NCBI RefSeq assembly: GCF_000213655.1
Contig: NC_015554.1
Span: forward strand, 4,402,001 to 4,466,000
Origin: Alteromonas naphthalenivorans
GTDB taxonomy: Bacteria > Pseudomonadota > Gammaproteobacteria > Enterobacterales > Alteromonadaceae
Direction of reading: 5' to 3'
Length of the DNA stretch: 64,000 nt
The position numbers were made by a program, and so were the translations under genes. Positions 1-8,070 of this stretch are shown in pieces. Each line of letters opens with the position of its first letter. Position 1 is the stretch's first letter. The notes under the pieces were generated by a model. That model was given only the letters and a program-made list of their open reading frames with translations, did not search any database and was not told where the DNA came from.

Positions 1-729
1 GACATAACCGGTGATGTTTTCCGAATCTTTGTCTTCATAAACAGGAATTCGTGAATACTCAATATGCGCGTGTTTATGGAAAAACACTTCTACCGTCATC
101 GACTCTGCCACTGAAAACAACACTGTACGATGTGTTATGGCATCTTTTACTTTTAATTCGTGCAAGCTTAACAAGCTTTGTAAAAATACCGCCTCGTGGT
201 TGGCCAACTGCCCTTCTTGACCTGATAGCTCGGCCATGGCGTGAAGTTCTCCGCGACTTAACCCTCGAAGTGGGCTGTCATCTTTAAAACCACGGGTAAG
301 CAATTCAGACATCACCACAAAAGGTTTAAGAATTATAATTAGATACTTGAGGAAATAGGCTGTCACTGGCGCTAATCCACGCCAATAGGTTGCACCGACG
401 GTTTTAGGAATTATTTCAGAAAAAACCAAGATAAGCAGCGTTAATACCGCTGAAATCACACCTAAATATGCTTCGCCAAACACACTAGCAGCCTGTGCAC
501 CCGCACCAGCAGCACCCATGGTATGCGCAATGGTATTCAACGTTAGAATTGCCGATAGCGGCGTATTGATATTATCGGTTTGCTTTCGTAGCAATATGCC
601 GCTAGGCCGATTCTCTTTTTCTAAAACAGAGATATAGGCTGAGGACACACTTAATATGACTGCCTCAGCAATTGAGCATAAAAAAGAGAAGCCCAAGGCA
701 ATCAATACATAAACGATGAGTAAAAACAT
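1..729 (-). CDS. CNNM/CBS-domain membrane protein (HlyC/CorC family), partial
   Basis: Reading the minus strand from an ATG at 727-729 gives an uninterrupted frame of 243 codons that runs off the left edge, so the C-terminal part is missing. The first ~100 residues contain hydrophobic segments typical of the DUF21/CNNM transmembrane domain (an N-terminal LIVYVLIALGFSFLCS helix with an IAEA motif, then a SEIIPKTVGA motif). A soluble stretch leading into a CBS-like region (HIEYSRIPVYEDKDSENITGYV) follows. Proteins of this family are linked to magnesium/cobalt homeostasis, and older annotations call them haemolysin-like. The function is inferred from the family. The gene is monocistronic as far as can be seen, with 158 bp before the next gene. 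Confidence 0.85.
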   Translation of the reverse strand, partial: MFLLIVYVLIALGFSFLCSIAEAVILSVSSAYISVLEKENRPSGILLRKQTDNINTPLSAILTLNTIAHTMGAAGAGAQAASVFGEAYLGVISAVLTLLILVFSEIIPKTVGATYWRGLAPVTAYFLKYLIIILKPFVVMSELLTRGFKDDSPLRGLSRGELHAMAELSGQEGQLANHEAVFLQSLLSLHELKVKDAITHRTVLFSVAESMTVEVFFHKHAHIEYSRIPVYEDKDSENITGYV

Positions 730-887
730 GAGTCCTTTCCGATAATCGGAGTATGAAGCAAACGACCATTATGCAAGCCTTAACCGGACTTACAAGAGCG
801 CAGGTGAATTAAATACGAATACCGAGTAATTTACTCATAAATACAGGTATCCATATACTAAATTACCTAACCATTATTACCTTTGTG

Positions 888-2123
888 TTAACCACAACAG
901 TCTTGATGGTTTTCTTCACGCTGTGCCAACCTAGCATTGACTTTTTTAACGCCCAATCGAGCCATTAGTGCAGCAAGAAGAATAGCGCACGCTGCATAGA
1001 GCGCTTGAATGTTAGCACCATGACTGTGTAGTTGGCTTTCCATATGAATTAAGCCTTCTAACGATAACGCTGACACCGCGTAATTAAGCAAATAGCCAAA
1101 CCCAATACTGGCTGTGATTACACTAAACAAATACAAACACAGGGTTCTAAAACCCATTTCTTGTTTGATCATGCCCATGGTAGAAACATTAGTAGCCGGC
1201 CCTGCCATGAGAAATACCAGCACCGCGCCAGGAGATAACCCAGCAGCTAAAAAACCCACTGCAAGCGGCGTAGATGCCGTGGCGCAAATATACATAGGAA
1301 TGCCAATGATGGCCATGACCAACATAGCGATAACCCCATCACCCCATTGAGTGAGAAAGTCTGTTGGTACCCAAGTTTTGATGGCTGCGGCTAAGGCTAG
1401 GCCAATAAGTAGCCATACCACAATATCTTCCAGCAATTTACCCGAGGCATAACGAAGCACTTGGGTAAGTTTGTTTGCTTGTTTTACTGATTCACCCTGA
1501 GTAGTGGCCGTGCCATCGCAACAACGTGTGGTTGGCTTTTCACTAGCACAACAACTCGTTTGCGCTTTATCCAACGATGCGGCTTCTTCTTGCTCTGGAG
1601 CTACAGAGGATTCACTTGAACAGCAAGATACACTGCCCGCGTGTTTATGTGGGTGCTGATGAGAGCCTTTATGAGAGTGAGTATGTGAATGTGCCGGTTT
1701 CTGAGACTTAGCGCCATCAAACCATCTCACCATAAGACCAGCATAGATTGCGCTAGCAATAGCGGCTATTGGCCTAACGATGGCGTACAGGGGGCCTAGT
1801 AATGCGTAAGAAACAGAAACACTGTCAACCCCTGTTTCAGGCGTAGAAACTAGAAATGAAATTGTCGATGGTTTAGAGGCGCCACTTCTACGCAGCCCTA
1901 TCGCAGCGGGAATAACGCCACAAGAACATAAAGGTAATGGAGCACCTATTACCGCGGCTTTCGTGATAGAGGCGGTTGAGCTGCTTCCCATGTGGCGCTC
2001 TAAAAAGCTGACCGGCACTAATTCGTGCATAATACCCGCCACCAGCAGGCCAAGTAACAGCCACGGAGCAGACTCCATAAATAGGCTGATGAAATTTTGC
2101 ACTAATAGCATTAGGTCAGTCAT
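888..2123 (-). CDS. SO_0444/DUF318-type permease, putative Cu/Zn efflux transporter
   Basis: This 411-residue membrane protein has two permease halves. The N-terminal half carries PLCSCG (64-69) and a TPETGVDS stretch; the C-terminal half repeats the pattern with ATASTPLAVGF and GPATN. The halves are joined by a long hydrophilic linker that is very metal-ligand rich: about seven His residues around 145-161, then Cys-Cys pairs at 167-168, 191-192 and 201-202, with a further Cys-Cys near the C-terminus. This architecture fits the YraQ/DUF318 permease superfamily, in which the SO_0444 branch is annotated as a Cu/Zn efflux transporter. Metal specificity is inferred. No metalloregulator gene is adjacent. 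Confidence 0.82.
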   Translation of the reverse strand: MTDLMLLVQNFISLFMESAPWLLLGLLVAGIMHELVPVSFLERHMGSSSTASITKAAVIGAPLPLCSCGVIPAAIGLRRSGASKPSTISFLVSTPETGVDSVSVSYALLGPLYAIVRPIAAIASAIYAGLMVRWFDGAKSQKPAHSHTHSHKGSHQHPHKHAGSVSCCSSESSVAPEQEEAASLDKAQTSCCASEKPTTRCCDGTATTQGESVKQANKLTQVLRYASGKLLEDIVVWLLIGLALAAAIKTWVPTDFLTQWGDGVIAMLVMAIIGIPMYICATASTPLAVGFLAAGLSPGAVLVFLMAGPATNVSTMGMIKQEMGFRTLCLYLFSVITASIGFGYLLNYAVSALSLEGLIHMESQLHSHGANIQALYAACAILLAALMARLGVKKVNARLAQREENHQDCCG

Positions 2124-2444
2124 ACCACTCCAAACGAACCGCGTTGAACATTTATATTTTTCACATGCTGATTTGCTTTGCCGACTTGCTATCCGACTTC
2201 CGACTTCCGACTTCCAGCTTAATGTGCCAATTTACTTGGCGGTAAATCTACCAAATCAGGCGAATGCGTATGATAGCAAATTTACGCGCCTACCGTGAAT
2301 GAACGAGAAGTAATCCACCTCATCGAATAACCCGATTGCCTACAAAAAAGCCGACGCAGAGAATAACGCTCTACGTCGGCTTTGTATAAAGCTAGCGCTC
2401 AACAATGTTGTGATAGCGGCTAGCTACTATTTTTACCGCTGTTG
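2124..2444. other. Intergenic region between permease start and cstA end
   Basis: This 321-bp region holds the cstA terminator (2344-2380) and, at 2181-2215, several closely spaced copies of a CCGACTT heptamer. It should also contain the permease promoter, but no convincing -35/-10 pair stands out. No coding sequence is supported. Confidence 0.5.
2344..2380 (-). terminator. Rho-independent terminator of cstA
   Basis: On the minus strand a stem made of GCCGACG and CGTCGGC, extended by four further pairs past one mismatch, closes a short loop and is followed by six T residues. It lies about 65 bp downstream of the cstA stop codon. Confidence 0.85.
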
Positions 2445-4133
2445 CTATTCCTTCTCGCCCACTTCGTCTTGATGTCCGCTACGAAGTTTAGCCACAACAG
2501 ACCATGCTTCGAGCATCACCAACACAGACACCACTAGCACCACAGCATCTAGGAAAACTAATAGGTAATTTTCAGCAAGATAATATTCTTTAAGTTTAAT
2601 TAGCCCAGCAAAGAAAGCCATGACCAAAACGAATACCATGGGTATTAATGTGTAACGGGCTGGTCTTCCCATCTTAATCAGCATGACTGAAATAACCAAC
2701 AAGGTAAGACTAGCCAGTATTTGGTTTGTAGAGCCAAACAGCGGCCAAATGATCATACCGCCACCGCCTGAAGAACCACCTGCGCCGAACGCTAGCAGTA
2801 AGCAACAAGCAACCGCTAAGAAAGTGGCGACCACACCATTTTTAAGTGCTGACAATTTATAAATATCGCCCCACTCTTGAATAATGTAGCGCTGAAGACG
2901 AACACCAGAATCCATAGTTGTGCCCGCGAACAACACGACCATTACCGCCAGTATGGTTGATGAGAAAGCTTCCTGCAGCCCCCACCCTTGATGAATAAGC
3001 GCCGCGCCGCCGCTAATAAACGCACCTACGCTACCTGCACCTAAGTGACTGTAGACTTCATGCCACTCTTCTGGAGAGGCCGCAAACGCCACACCACTAA
3101 CCGCAACAATGGTAATTAACGCCAAAGAACCTTCACCGATCGCCCCTAAATAACCCACGAAGCGTACATCAGTTTCCTTGTCTAACTGCTTTGAGCTGGT
3201 GCCTGAAGCCACAATACCATGAAAGCCTGACACTGCACCGCAGGCTATAGTGACGAACAATAAGGGAATTAAGCTAGGAGAGTCCATGGCCGTCTGTGTA
3301 TTGAAAGCTGGCGCTGTAATGTCTGGCATAGCAAAGAAGACCGCGCCATAAAGTAAAAATAGGCCAACCAACAGCTGCATACCGTTAATAAAGTCACGGG
3401 GTTGAAGCAACATCCACACGGGTAATAAAGACGCAATGGCAGCGTAAATAAACAGGATAACGATCCAGTTCGCTTTGTCAGCTAAACCGAACATGGTTTC
3501 AGGCAAGCTAATCGGGATATAGCTACCAGCATAAACCGAGGCGTAAAGCACCACGATACCCACAAGGCAAAGAGGAATTAAACCAAAGTTACGTTTTAAT
3601 AGCTGGCCAATAACAAGCGCTACGGCAATGGCTGTCCAGGCTGGGAAAACCGCATTAGGCTGAGAGACAAACGAGTTTGCTATCACCACGCCAAACACGG
3701 CATTAACCATTAACAGTACTAAAAAGATAACAATCATAAACAATGAACGAGAACGCTTGCCGATAACACTTTCAGACAAAGCTCCCATCGATTTACCCTT
3801 GTGACGCGCACTCGCCCACAAGGCCCCCATATCATGCACACCTGCAAACAATATGGTACCGAAAATAACCCAAAGTACGGCAGGCACCCAGCCCCAGTAC
3901 ACAGCGATAGCTGGCCCTACAATTGGCGCAGCCCCAGCAACTGACGTAAAGTGATGCCCCCAGAGCACCACTTTATTAGTAGGTACAAAATCTTTACCAT
4001 CCTGCAGCTCGTGAGCAGGCGTAGTGAAGTTATCGTCTAGTTTAAATATTTTCGTGGCAATAAATTTCGAGTAAACGAACCACCCGAGGAGCATGCCCAC
4101 GATCCCGAGTAATACTATGGCTATTGACTGCAT
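2445..4133 (-). CDS. CstA-family (carbon starvation) transporter
   Basis: This 562-residue polytopic membrane protein has CstA-family motifs throughout: VLWGHHFTSVAGAAPIVGPA near residues 57-76, then VHDMGALWASARHKGKS, GTSSKQLDKETDVR and GWGLQEAFSSTILAV. The family transports pyruvate or peptides, and CstA of E. coli is induced by carbon starvation. This protein is shorter than E. coli CstA (about 700 residues) and resembles the short form common in marine bacteria. The ATG at 4131-4133 starts directly with the first membrane helix. A terminator follows the gene. A short inverted repeat (TAGAC-CAAA-GTCTA at 4265-4278) lies upstream and may be a regulator site. The substrate cannot be read from the sequence. 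Confidence 0.88.
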   Translation of the reverse strand: MQSIAIVLLGIVGMLLGWFVYSKFIATKIFKLDDNFTTPAHELQDGKDFVPTNKVVLWGHHFTSVAGAAPIVGPAIAVYWGWVPAVLWVIFGTILFAGVHDMGALWASARHKGKSMGALSESVIGKRSRSLFMIVIFLVLLMVNAVFGVVIANSFVSQPNAVFPAWTAIAVALVIGQLLKRNFGLIPLCLVGIVVLYASVYAGSYIPISLPETMFGLADKANWIVILFIYAAIASLLPVWMLLQPRDFINGMQLLVGLFLLYGAVFFAMPDITAPAFNTQTAMDSPSLIPLLFVTIACGAVSGFHGIVASGTSSKQLDKETDVRFVGYLGAIGEGSLALITIVAVSGVAFAASPEEWHEVYSHLGAGSVGAFISGGAALIHQGWGLQEAFSSTILAVMVVLFAGTTMDSGVRLQRYIIQEWGDIYKLSALKNGVVATFLAVACCLLLAFGAGGSSGGGGMIIWPLFGSTNQILASLTLLVISVMLIKMGRPARYTLIPMVFVLVMAFFAGLIKLKEYYLAENYLLVFLDAVVLVVSVLVMLEAWSVVAKLRSGHQDEVGEKE

Positions 4134-4470
4134 ATTATTGTCCTGTGTCGATGTTGCACCGCATTATTCAATTTCTTTTTTGAACGCATATACAACGCTT
4201 TTCTGTCGTTAAAAAACGCTTATTTAAACATTAAAACATTATTTACTTTTTCACGTCGCCATATTAGACCAAAGTCTATTGTGGTAGCAGCTTTTTTACA
4301 CTGCTCGTACCATGCTAGTTTTGTGGCTTTTACCAATAATTTACAACAAAAATAGCAGGCTTAAAGAAAATAGCTGCTAAATATAGCGTTAATCTTACCT
4401 ACACCCTTCAAATACCGCTCAGTCTCGTTTATAAAGGCTCATCAATAAATAATTCTATTAATAAGCAGTT
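4134..4470. other. Divergent intergenic region cstA / PepSY gene
   Basis: This 337-bp AT-rich region must carry the promoters of both divergent genes. The only distinct element seen is the inverted repeat TAGAC-CAAA-GTCTA at 4265-4278, about 130 bp from the cstA start. No open reading frame is supported. Confidence 0.45.
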
Positions 4471-4989
4471 ATGGCATCACCAAAATTTCATATGGCCGTC
4501 CGTAAATATCACCGATGGTTAGGCTTTTTCTTAGCAGGCATAATGGCAATTTATGCTATCAGTGGCGTGTTACTCATTTTTCGCCCCACCGATTTCCTGA
4601 AATTCGATAAAACTGAAGTCCGTCAGTTGTCTCTAGACTTGAACGGAAAACAGGTAGCATCAAAAATTAAGGTGAAAGGTTTAAAGGTGGTTGAAGAGAA
4701 TGACACCCAAGTTGTGTTAAATATGGGTACCTATGACAAGGCAGACGGTGTCGCTACTATTACCCGTAAAGACTACCCTCTTGTGCTGGCAAAAATGGTT
4801 AAGCTTCACAAGGCGACGAATAACAGCCCATTATTTTGGTTGAACATTAGCTTTGGCGTTGCGCTTTTGTTTTTCGTCATCTCTGCATTTTTGATGTTTA
4901 TGCCTAAGCTGCCTATGTATAAAAACGGGCTTAAAATAGCGGGATTAGGTGCAGTAGTGGCTGTACTTGTAGTGATGTTCGGCTCATAA
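4471..4989 (+). CDS. PepSY-associated membrane protein
   Basis: This 172-residue protein has an N-terminal helix (WLGFFLAGIMAIYAISGVLL, about 16-35) preceded by HRW, as in PepSY-TM proteins. A small soluble domain follows, with an ATITRKDYP segment and a conserved-looking LHKATN motif. Two C-terminal helices lie at about residues 125-146 and 151-170. PepSY-TM proteins are often associated with iron/haem uptake or cell-envelope redox functions, but nothing next to this gene supports a specific role. A strong terminator follows, so it is probably transcribed alone. Confidence 0.75.
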   Translation: MASPKFHMAVRKYHRWLGFFLAGIMAIYAISGVLLIFRPTDFLKFDKTEVRQLSLDLNGKQVASKIKVKGLKVVEENDTQVVLNMGTYDKADGVATITRKDYPLVLAKMVKLHKATNNSPLFWLNISFGVALLFFVISAFLMFMPKLPMYKNGLKIAGLGAVVAVLVVMFGS

Positions 4990-4995
4990 CTTTAT

Positions 4996-5032
4996 GTGTT
5001 CGAACCGCCGTGGTGTGGTTCGAACACTTTTT
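4996..5032 (+). terminator. Rho-independent terminator of PepSY gene
   Basis: A perfect 11-bp stem (GTGTTCGAACC and its complement, 4996-5006 / 5017-5027) with a 10-nt loop is followed by five T residues, just after the PepSY stop codon. Confidence 0.9.
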
Positions 5033-5106
5033 AGCACATGCTTGAACCCTGTGGTAACGTATCTGAATAGTCACGAACTCGTACGCTCACTATCAGGGAA
5101 AGATTT

Positions 5107-5232
5107 ATGCCGCGCCAGTATAGCCTCCTTTTCACCGTAAGCACGCTTGAAATAGGTGCGCTCACTTCAGCTTTACTTGAGTTACAACACACTTCAAATG
5201 TAGCAGCGCATCTGCACAGTGAGCGTCTATGA
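5107..5232 (+). CDS. Small ORF (41 aa) overlapping the symporter start
   Basis: A 41-codon frame starts with ATG at 5107, preceded by an AGGGAA Shine-Dalgarno-like sequence at a suitable distance (about 5093-5102). It ends with TGA at 5230-5232. The stop overlaps the symporter start codon in an ATGA arrangement (5229-5232), which is a classical sign of translational coupling. The peptide begins MPRQYSLLFTVSTLEIGA; it is only mildly hydrophobic and I recognise no family. It could be a real small protein or a leader ORF that controls symporter translation. The evidence is positional only. Confidence 0.45.
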   Translation: MPRQYSLLFTVSTLEIGALTSALLELQHTSNVAAHLHSERL

Positions 5233-6797
5233 ATTTCATCGATTTCACGGTAGTGGCTATCTACCTCATGGGTTTATTAATCATGGGGTTTGTGTTTCGA
5301 AAACAAGTGAGTAAAAAGGATTACTTTCTTGCCAATCGACAGCTGGGCTGGAAACCTCTGTCTCTTTCTATTATGGCCACGCAGCTATCTGCCGTTAGCT
5401 TTATTTCGGCGCCCGCTTTTGTGGGGCTAAGAGAAGATGGTGGCCTTATTTGGTTGTCATACGAGCTGGCCCTTCCCCTTGCCATGCTAGCCCTACTCTA
5501 TTTTATCTTACCGACTTTGTATCGTTCTGGCGTAGTCAGTGTTTATGACTTTTTAGAGCAACGCTTTGGCCGCTCTTCCCGGGTGCTCATTAGCGTGGTG
5601 TTTCAAATAAGCCGTTCTTTTGCCACCGCTATTATGATCTACGCCATTTCGATTATCTTGCAAAGCACGATGGGCTTAGCGTTCTGGCAAAGCGTGTTAC
5701 TTATTGGTGTTATTACCCTTATTTATTCCCTTCAAGGGGGCATGAAAGCGGTGGTGTATGGTGACGCTGTGCAAATGGTATTAATAGTTGCAGGGGCATT
5801 GGTGTGTTTAGGCTTTGGGCTATACCACATAGGCGGTTGGACAAGCTTTCTTGAGCAGGTTCAGCCCGAACGACTCTCTACACTAAACACATCATCTTAT
5901 GGTTTTGATGGTGAAGGCTTCGGCCTACTGCCCATGATTTTTGGTGGCATCGTGTTATACGCTTCGTATTACGGCTGCGACCAATCAGAAGCCCAGCGTT
6001 CGCTGTCGGCTAAGAGCCTAGGCGATTTGAAGAAAATTATCATGGCTGCCAGCTTCTTACGTTTCCCTATCACGTTAATTTACTGCTTTGCAGGGTTAAT
6101 CATTGGCACATTAGCACTGACGACCCCAGAATTTCTTGCTCAAATTCCTGAGGACCAACCCGATTGGCTGATGCCTATCTTCATTGTTAATTACCTTCCA
6201 AACGGCATTCTAGGGTTATTGTTGGTGGCTATTTTAGCCGCGGCCATGTCCTCTTTAAGTTCAGCAATTAATAGCTTAGCGGCGGTATCTGTTGAAGATT
6301 ATTGTCGAGTTGTAGGCAAAACATTGTCACCAGAAAGTACCCTTCAAGTGGCAAAGTACACTGGCATGTTTTGGGGCTTGCTTACATTGAGTTTGTCCTT
6401 TGTGGTAGATGATATTGCCCCAACTATTATAGAGGCCATCAACAAGATTGGCTCAGTCTGCTTTGGTCCTATTTTGGCTACATTTTTCTTAGGCGTGTGT
6501 ACAAAACACCTTTTGGCAAAGCAGGTTAATACTGGGCTTATTGCGGGTGTATTGGTAAATATTTATTTGTGGCTCGCCCAGCCAGACGTTTTTTGGTTTT
6601 GGTGGAACGTGACTGGCTTTTTGACCGCGCTTAGTGTTTCTCTTGGAGTGTACTGGCTTAGTCACAAAAAGTTTAAACAACCCTTTATCAGAACCCGCCA
6701 AGATGTACTCACCAAAACCAATATGGCGGCCCTAATTACTTGGTGTGTTGTGCTTATTGGTATATGTATCGCCTTACCTGTGATGCTTATTCAATGA
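5229..6797 (+). CDS. Sodium:solute symporter (SSS family)
   Basis: This 522-residue protein has about 13 predicted membrane helices and the SSS-family layout. It starts with a FTVVAIYLMGLLIMGF helix followed by KKDYFLANRQLGW, then SIMATQLSAVSFISAPAF. A later GGMKAVVYGDAVQMVL segment and the AAAMSSLSSAINSLAAVSVEDY motif are typical of sodium-binding symporters. The closest subgroup by eye is the one annotated as sodium/iodide- or glucose-type symporters, but the substrate cannot be deduced. Its ATG overlaps the stop of the preceding 41-codon ORF, so the two are probably co-translated. A convergent esterase gene follows after 45 bp. Confidence 0.9.
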   Translation: MNFIDFTVVAIYLMGLLIMGFVFRKQVSKKDYFLANRQLGWKPLSLSIMATQLSAVSFISAPAFVGLREDGGLIWLSYELALPLAMLALLYFILPTLYRSGVVSVYDFLEQRFGRSSRVLISVVFQISRSFATAIMIYAISIILQSTMGLAFWQSVLLIGVITLIYSLQGGMKAVVYGDAVQMVLIVAGALVCLGFGLYHIGGWTSFLEQVQPERLSTLNTSSYGFDGEGFGLLPMIFGGIVLYASYYGCDQSEAQRSLSAKSLGDLKKIIMAASFLRFPITLIYCFAGLIIGTLALTTPEFLAQIPEDQPDWLMPIFIVNYLPNGILGLLLVAILAAAMSSLSSAINSLAAVSVEDYCRVVGKTLSPESTLQVAKYTGMFWGLLTLSLSFVVDDIAPTIIEAINKIGSVCFGPILATFFLGVCTKHLLAKQVNTGLIAGVLVNIYLWLAQPDVFWFWWNVTGFLTALSVSLGVYWLSHKKFKQPFIRTRQDVLTKTNMAALITWCVVLIGICIALPVMLIQ

Positions 6798-6842
6798 CAA
6801 GCAATGTCGATTATTTATATTGCCAACGGTCGTCATCGGCGG

Positions 6843-7952
6843 TTAGTTGCAATTTTTAGTACACACACTAAGTAGAAACTGCTTAAGCTCTTGGTATACA
6901 GTGAGAGACTCTGGGGTTTCATAAGCGACAACGTAATCGGCATGGGATAACCCTTCGAAAACTTCCAATTGTGTTCGAACTTTCGCATCACGTAACTTAC
7001 GATTTACTCGAACCGTATCGCTTAGAAACATATCTCGCGTGCCTGATATTAAAAACGTAGGCGGGAAGCCAGCAAAGTTTCCATAAAGCGGGGAAATAGA
7101 GGGATGGGTTAACCTTTCGTTTCCAGCATATAGATTAGCCGCTGCTTCCAAAAATCCTTGGTATGTCACCAAAATACGATCAACACCTTCATTGGTATAA
7201 AGAGTATCCCCGGTTTTCGTCAAATCTGCCCAAGGGGTGCCCGCATACACCGCTGAAGGCAATGGTTGTTTATCTGCAATAAGCGTTTGCACGGCTGAGA
7301 GGACTAAACCTGCTCCTGCAGACGTACCACCTATCAATAGGTTCTGTGCGCCATGTTCTGTAGCCAAGCTGCTATAAACCGACACGACATCGTTAAGTGC
7401 AGCTGGAAATGGAGCATGAGGTGGCATTCTATAATCGATACTAATCACTGTAATACCCACTCTGTGGGCGATTAATAAGCTTTCTTCTATGCTAGGCAAC
7501 CCAGAAAAAAACACGTAAGCGCCCCCGTGTGCGTCAATAAACACCTTGTCTTTAAATTCAGGTGCAATTGTTTTTGGCGTCAGCCGCCTCACCGGTACGC
7601 CGTTAATTTTTTCCAAAGACACATCAACATCAAACTGCTTGCGCATTTTTTTGATTTTCTTTTTCTGATCTGCATTCCTTATTTGAATCAATTCACGCCA
7701 CTGCTCTATAGATTGAGGCGTGTTGTTAACGACTTCATCAACTGACGGTATGGGGTATTGAGAAATCGCGCTTTTAAGTTCCTCGCTTGCAGCACTTGGC
7801 AGCGGAACCGTTTTAGCTGGCACGGTTAACGAAGATTCATAAGACAATTTGGCCGTATCAGTGTTGTGGGTAGAAGCCCCAGATGTAGAAGTCGAAAAGG
7901 TCATTGATACCACCAAGATGAAAAACGTGAAGGAAAAGGTAAGTAGGTGCAT
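6843..7952 (-). CDS. Secreted alpha/beta hydrolase, HSL-type esterase
   Basis: This 369-residue protein has an N-terminal hydrophobic signal sequence (residues 1-20). The catalytic domain shows the oxyanion-hole HGG (142-144) and the nucleophile elbow GGTSAG (Ser211). The general-acid Asp probably lies in SGTRDMFLSD and the His in GLSHADYV. The HGG plus GTSAG pairing is diagnostic for the hormone-sensitive-lipase-like esterases (family IV; alpha/beta hydrolase fold 3), which hydrolyse short acyl esters. A charged helical insert (DQKKKIKKMRKQF, about 95-107) precedes the catalytic domain, as in related secreted esterases. It is convergent with the symporter gene. Substrate unknown. Confidence 0.85.
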   Translation of the reverse strand: MHLLTFSFTFFILVVSMTFSTSTSGASTHNTDTAKLSYESSLTVPAKTVPLPSAASEELKSAISQYPIPSVDEVVNNTPQSIEQWRELIQIRNADQKKKIKKMRKQFDVDVSLEKINGVPVRRLTPKTIAPEFKDKVFIDAHGGAYVFFSGLPSIEESLLIAHRVGITVISIDYRMPPHAPFPAALNDVVSVYSSLATEHGAQNLLIGGTSAGAGLVLSAVQTLIADKQPLPSAVYAGTPWADLTKTGDTLYTNEGVDRILVTYQGFLEAAANLYAGNERLTHPSISPLYGNFAGFPPTFLISGTRDMFLSDTVRVNRKLRDAKVRTQLEVFEGLSHADYVVAYETPESLTVYQELKQFLLSVCTKNCN

Positions 7953-8070
7953 GCGTAAAACGCTTTTATGTTATCAAGATTGTTATAACCGATAACCACA
8001 CCCGTATACTGATACTTTTCAATAATAATCACTATTGTTCAAGTTATGCCAATAGTTTGCACATAAAAAG

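Noticed and set aside
1963..2298. Plus-strand ORF over the permease start and the intergenic region
   Set aside because: It is half antisense to the permease and half over the heptamer repeats, with no ribosome-binding site or similarity.
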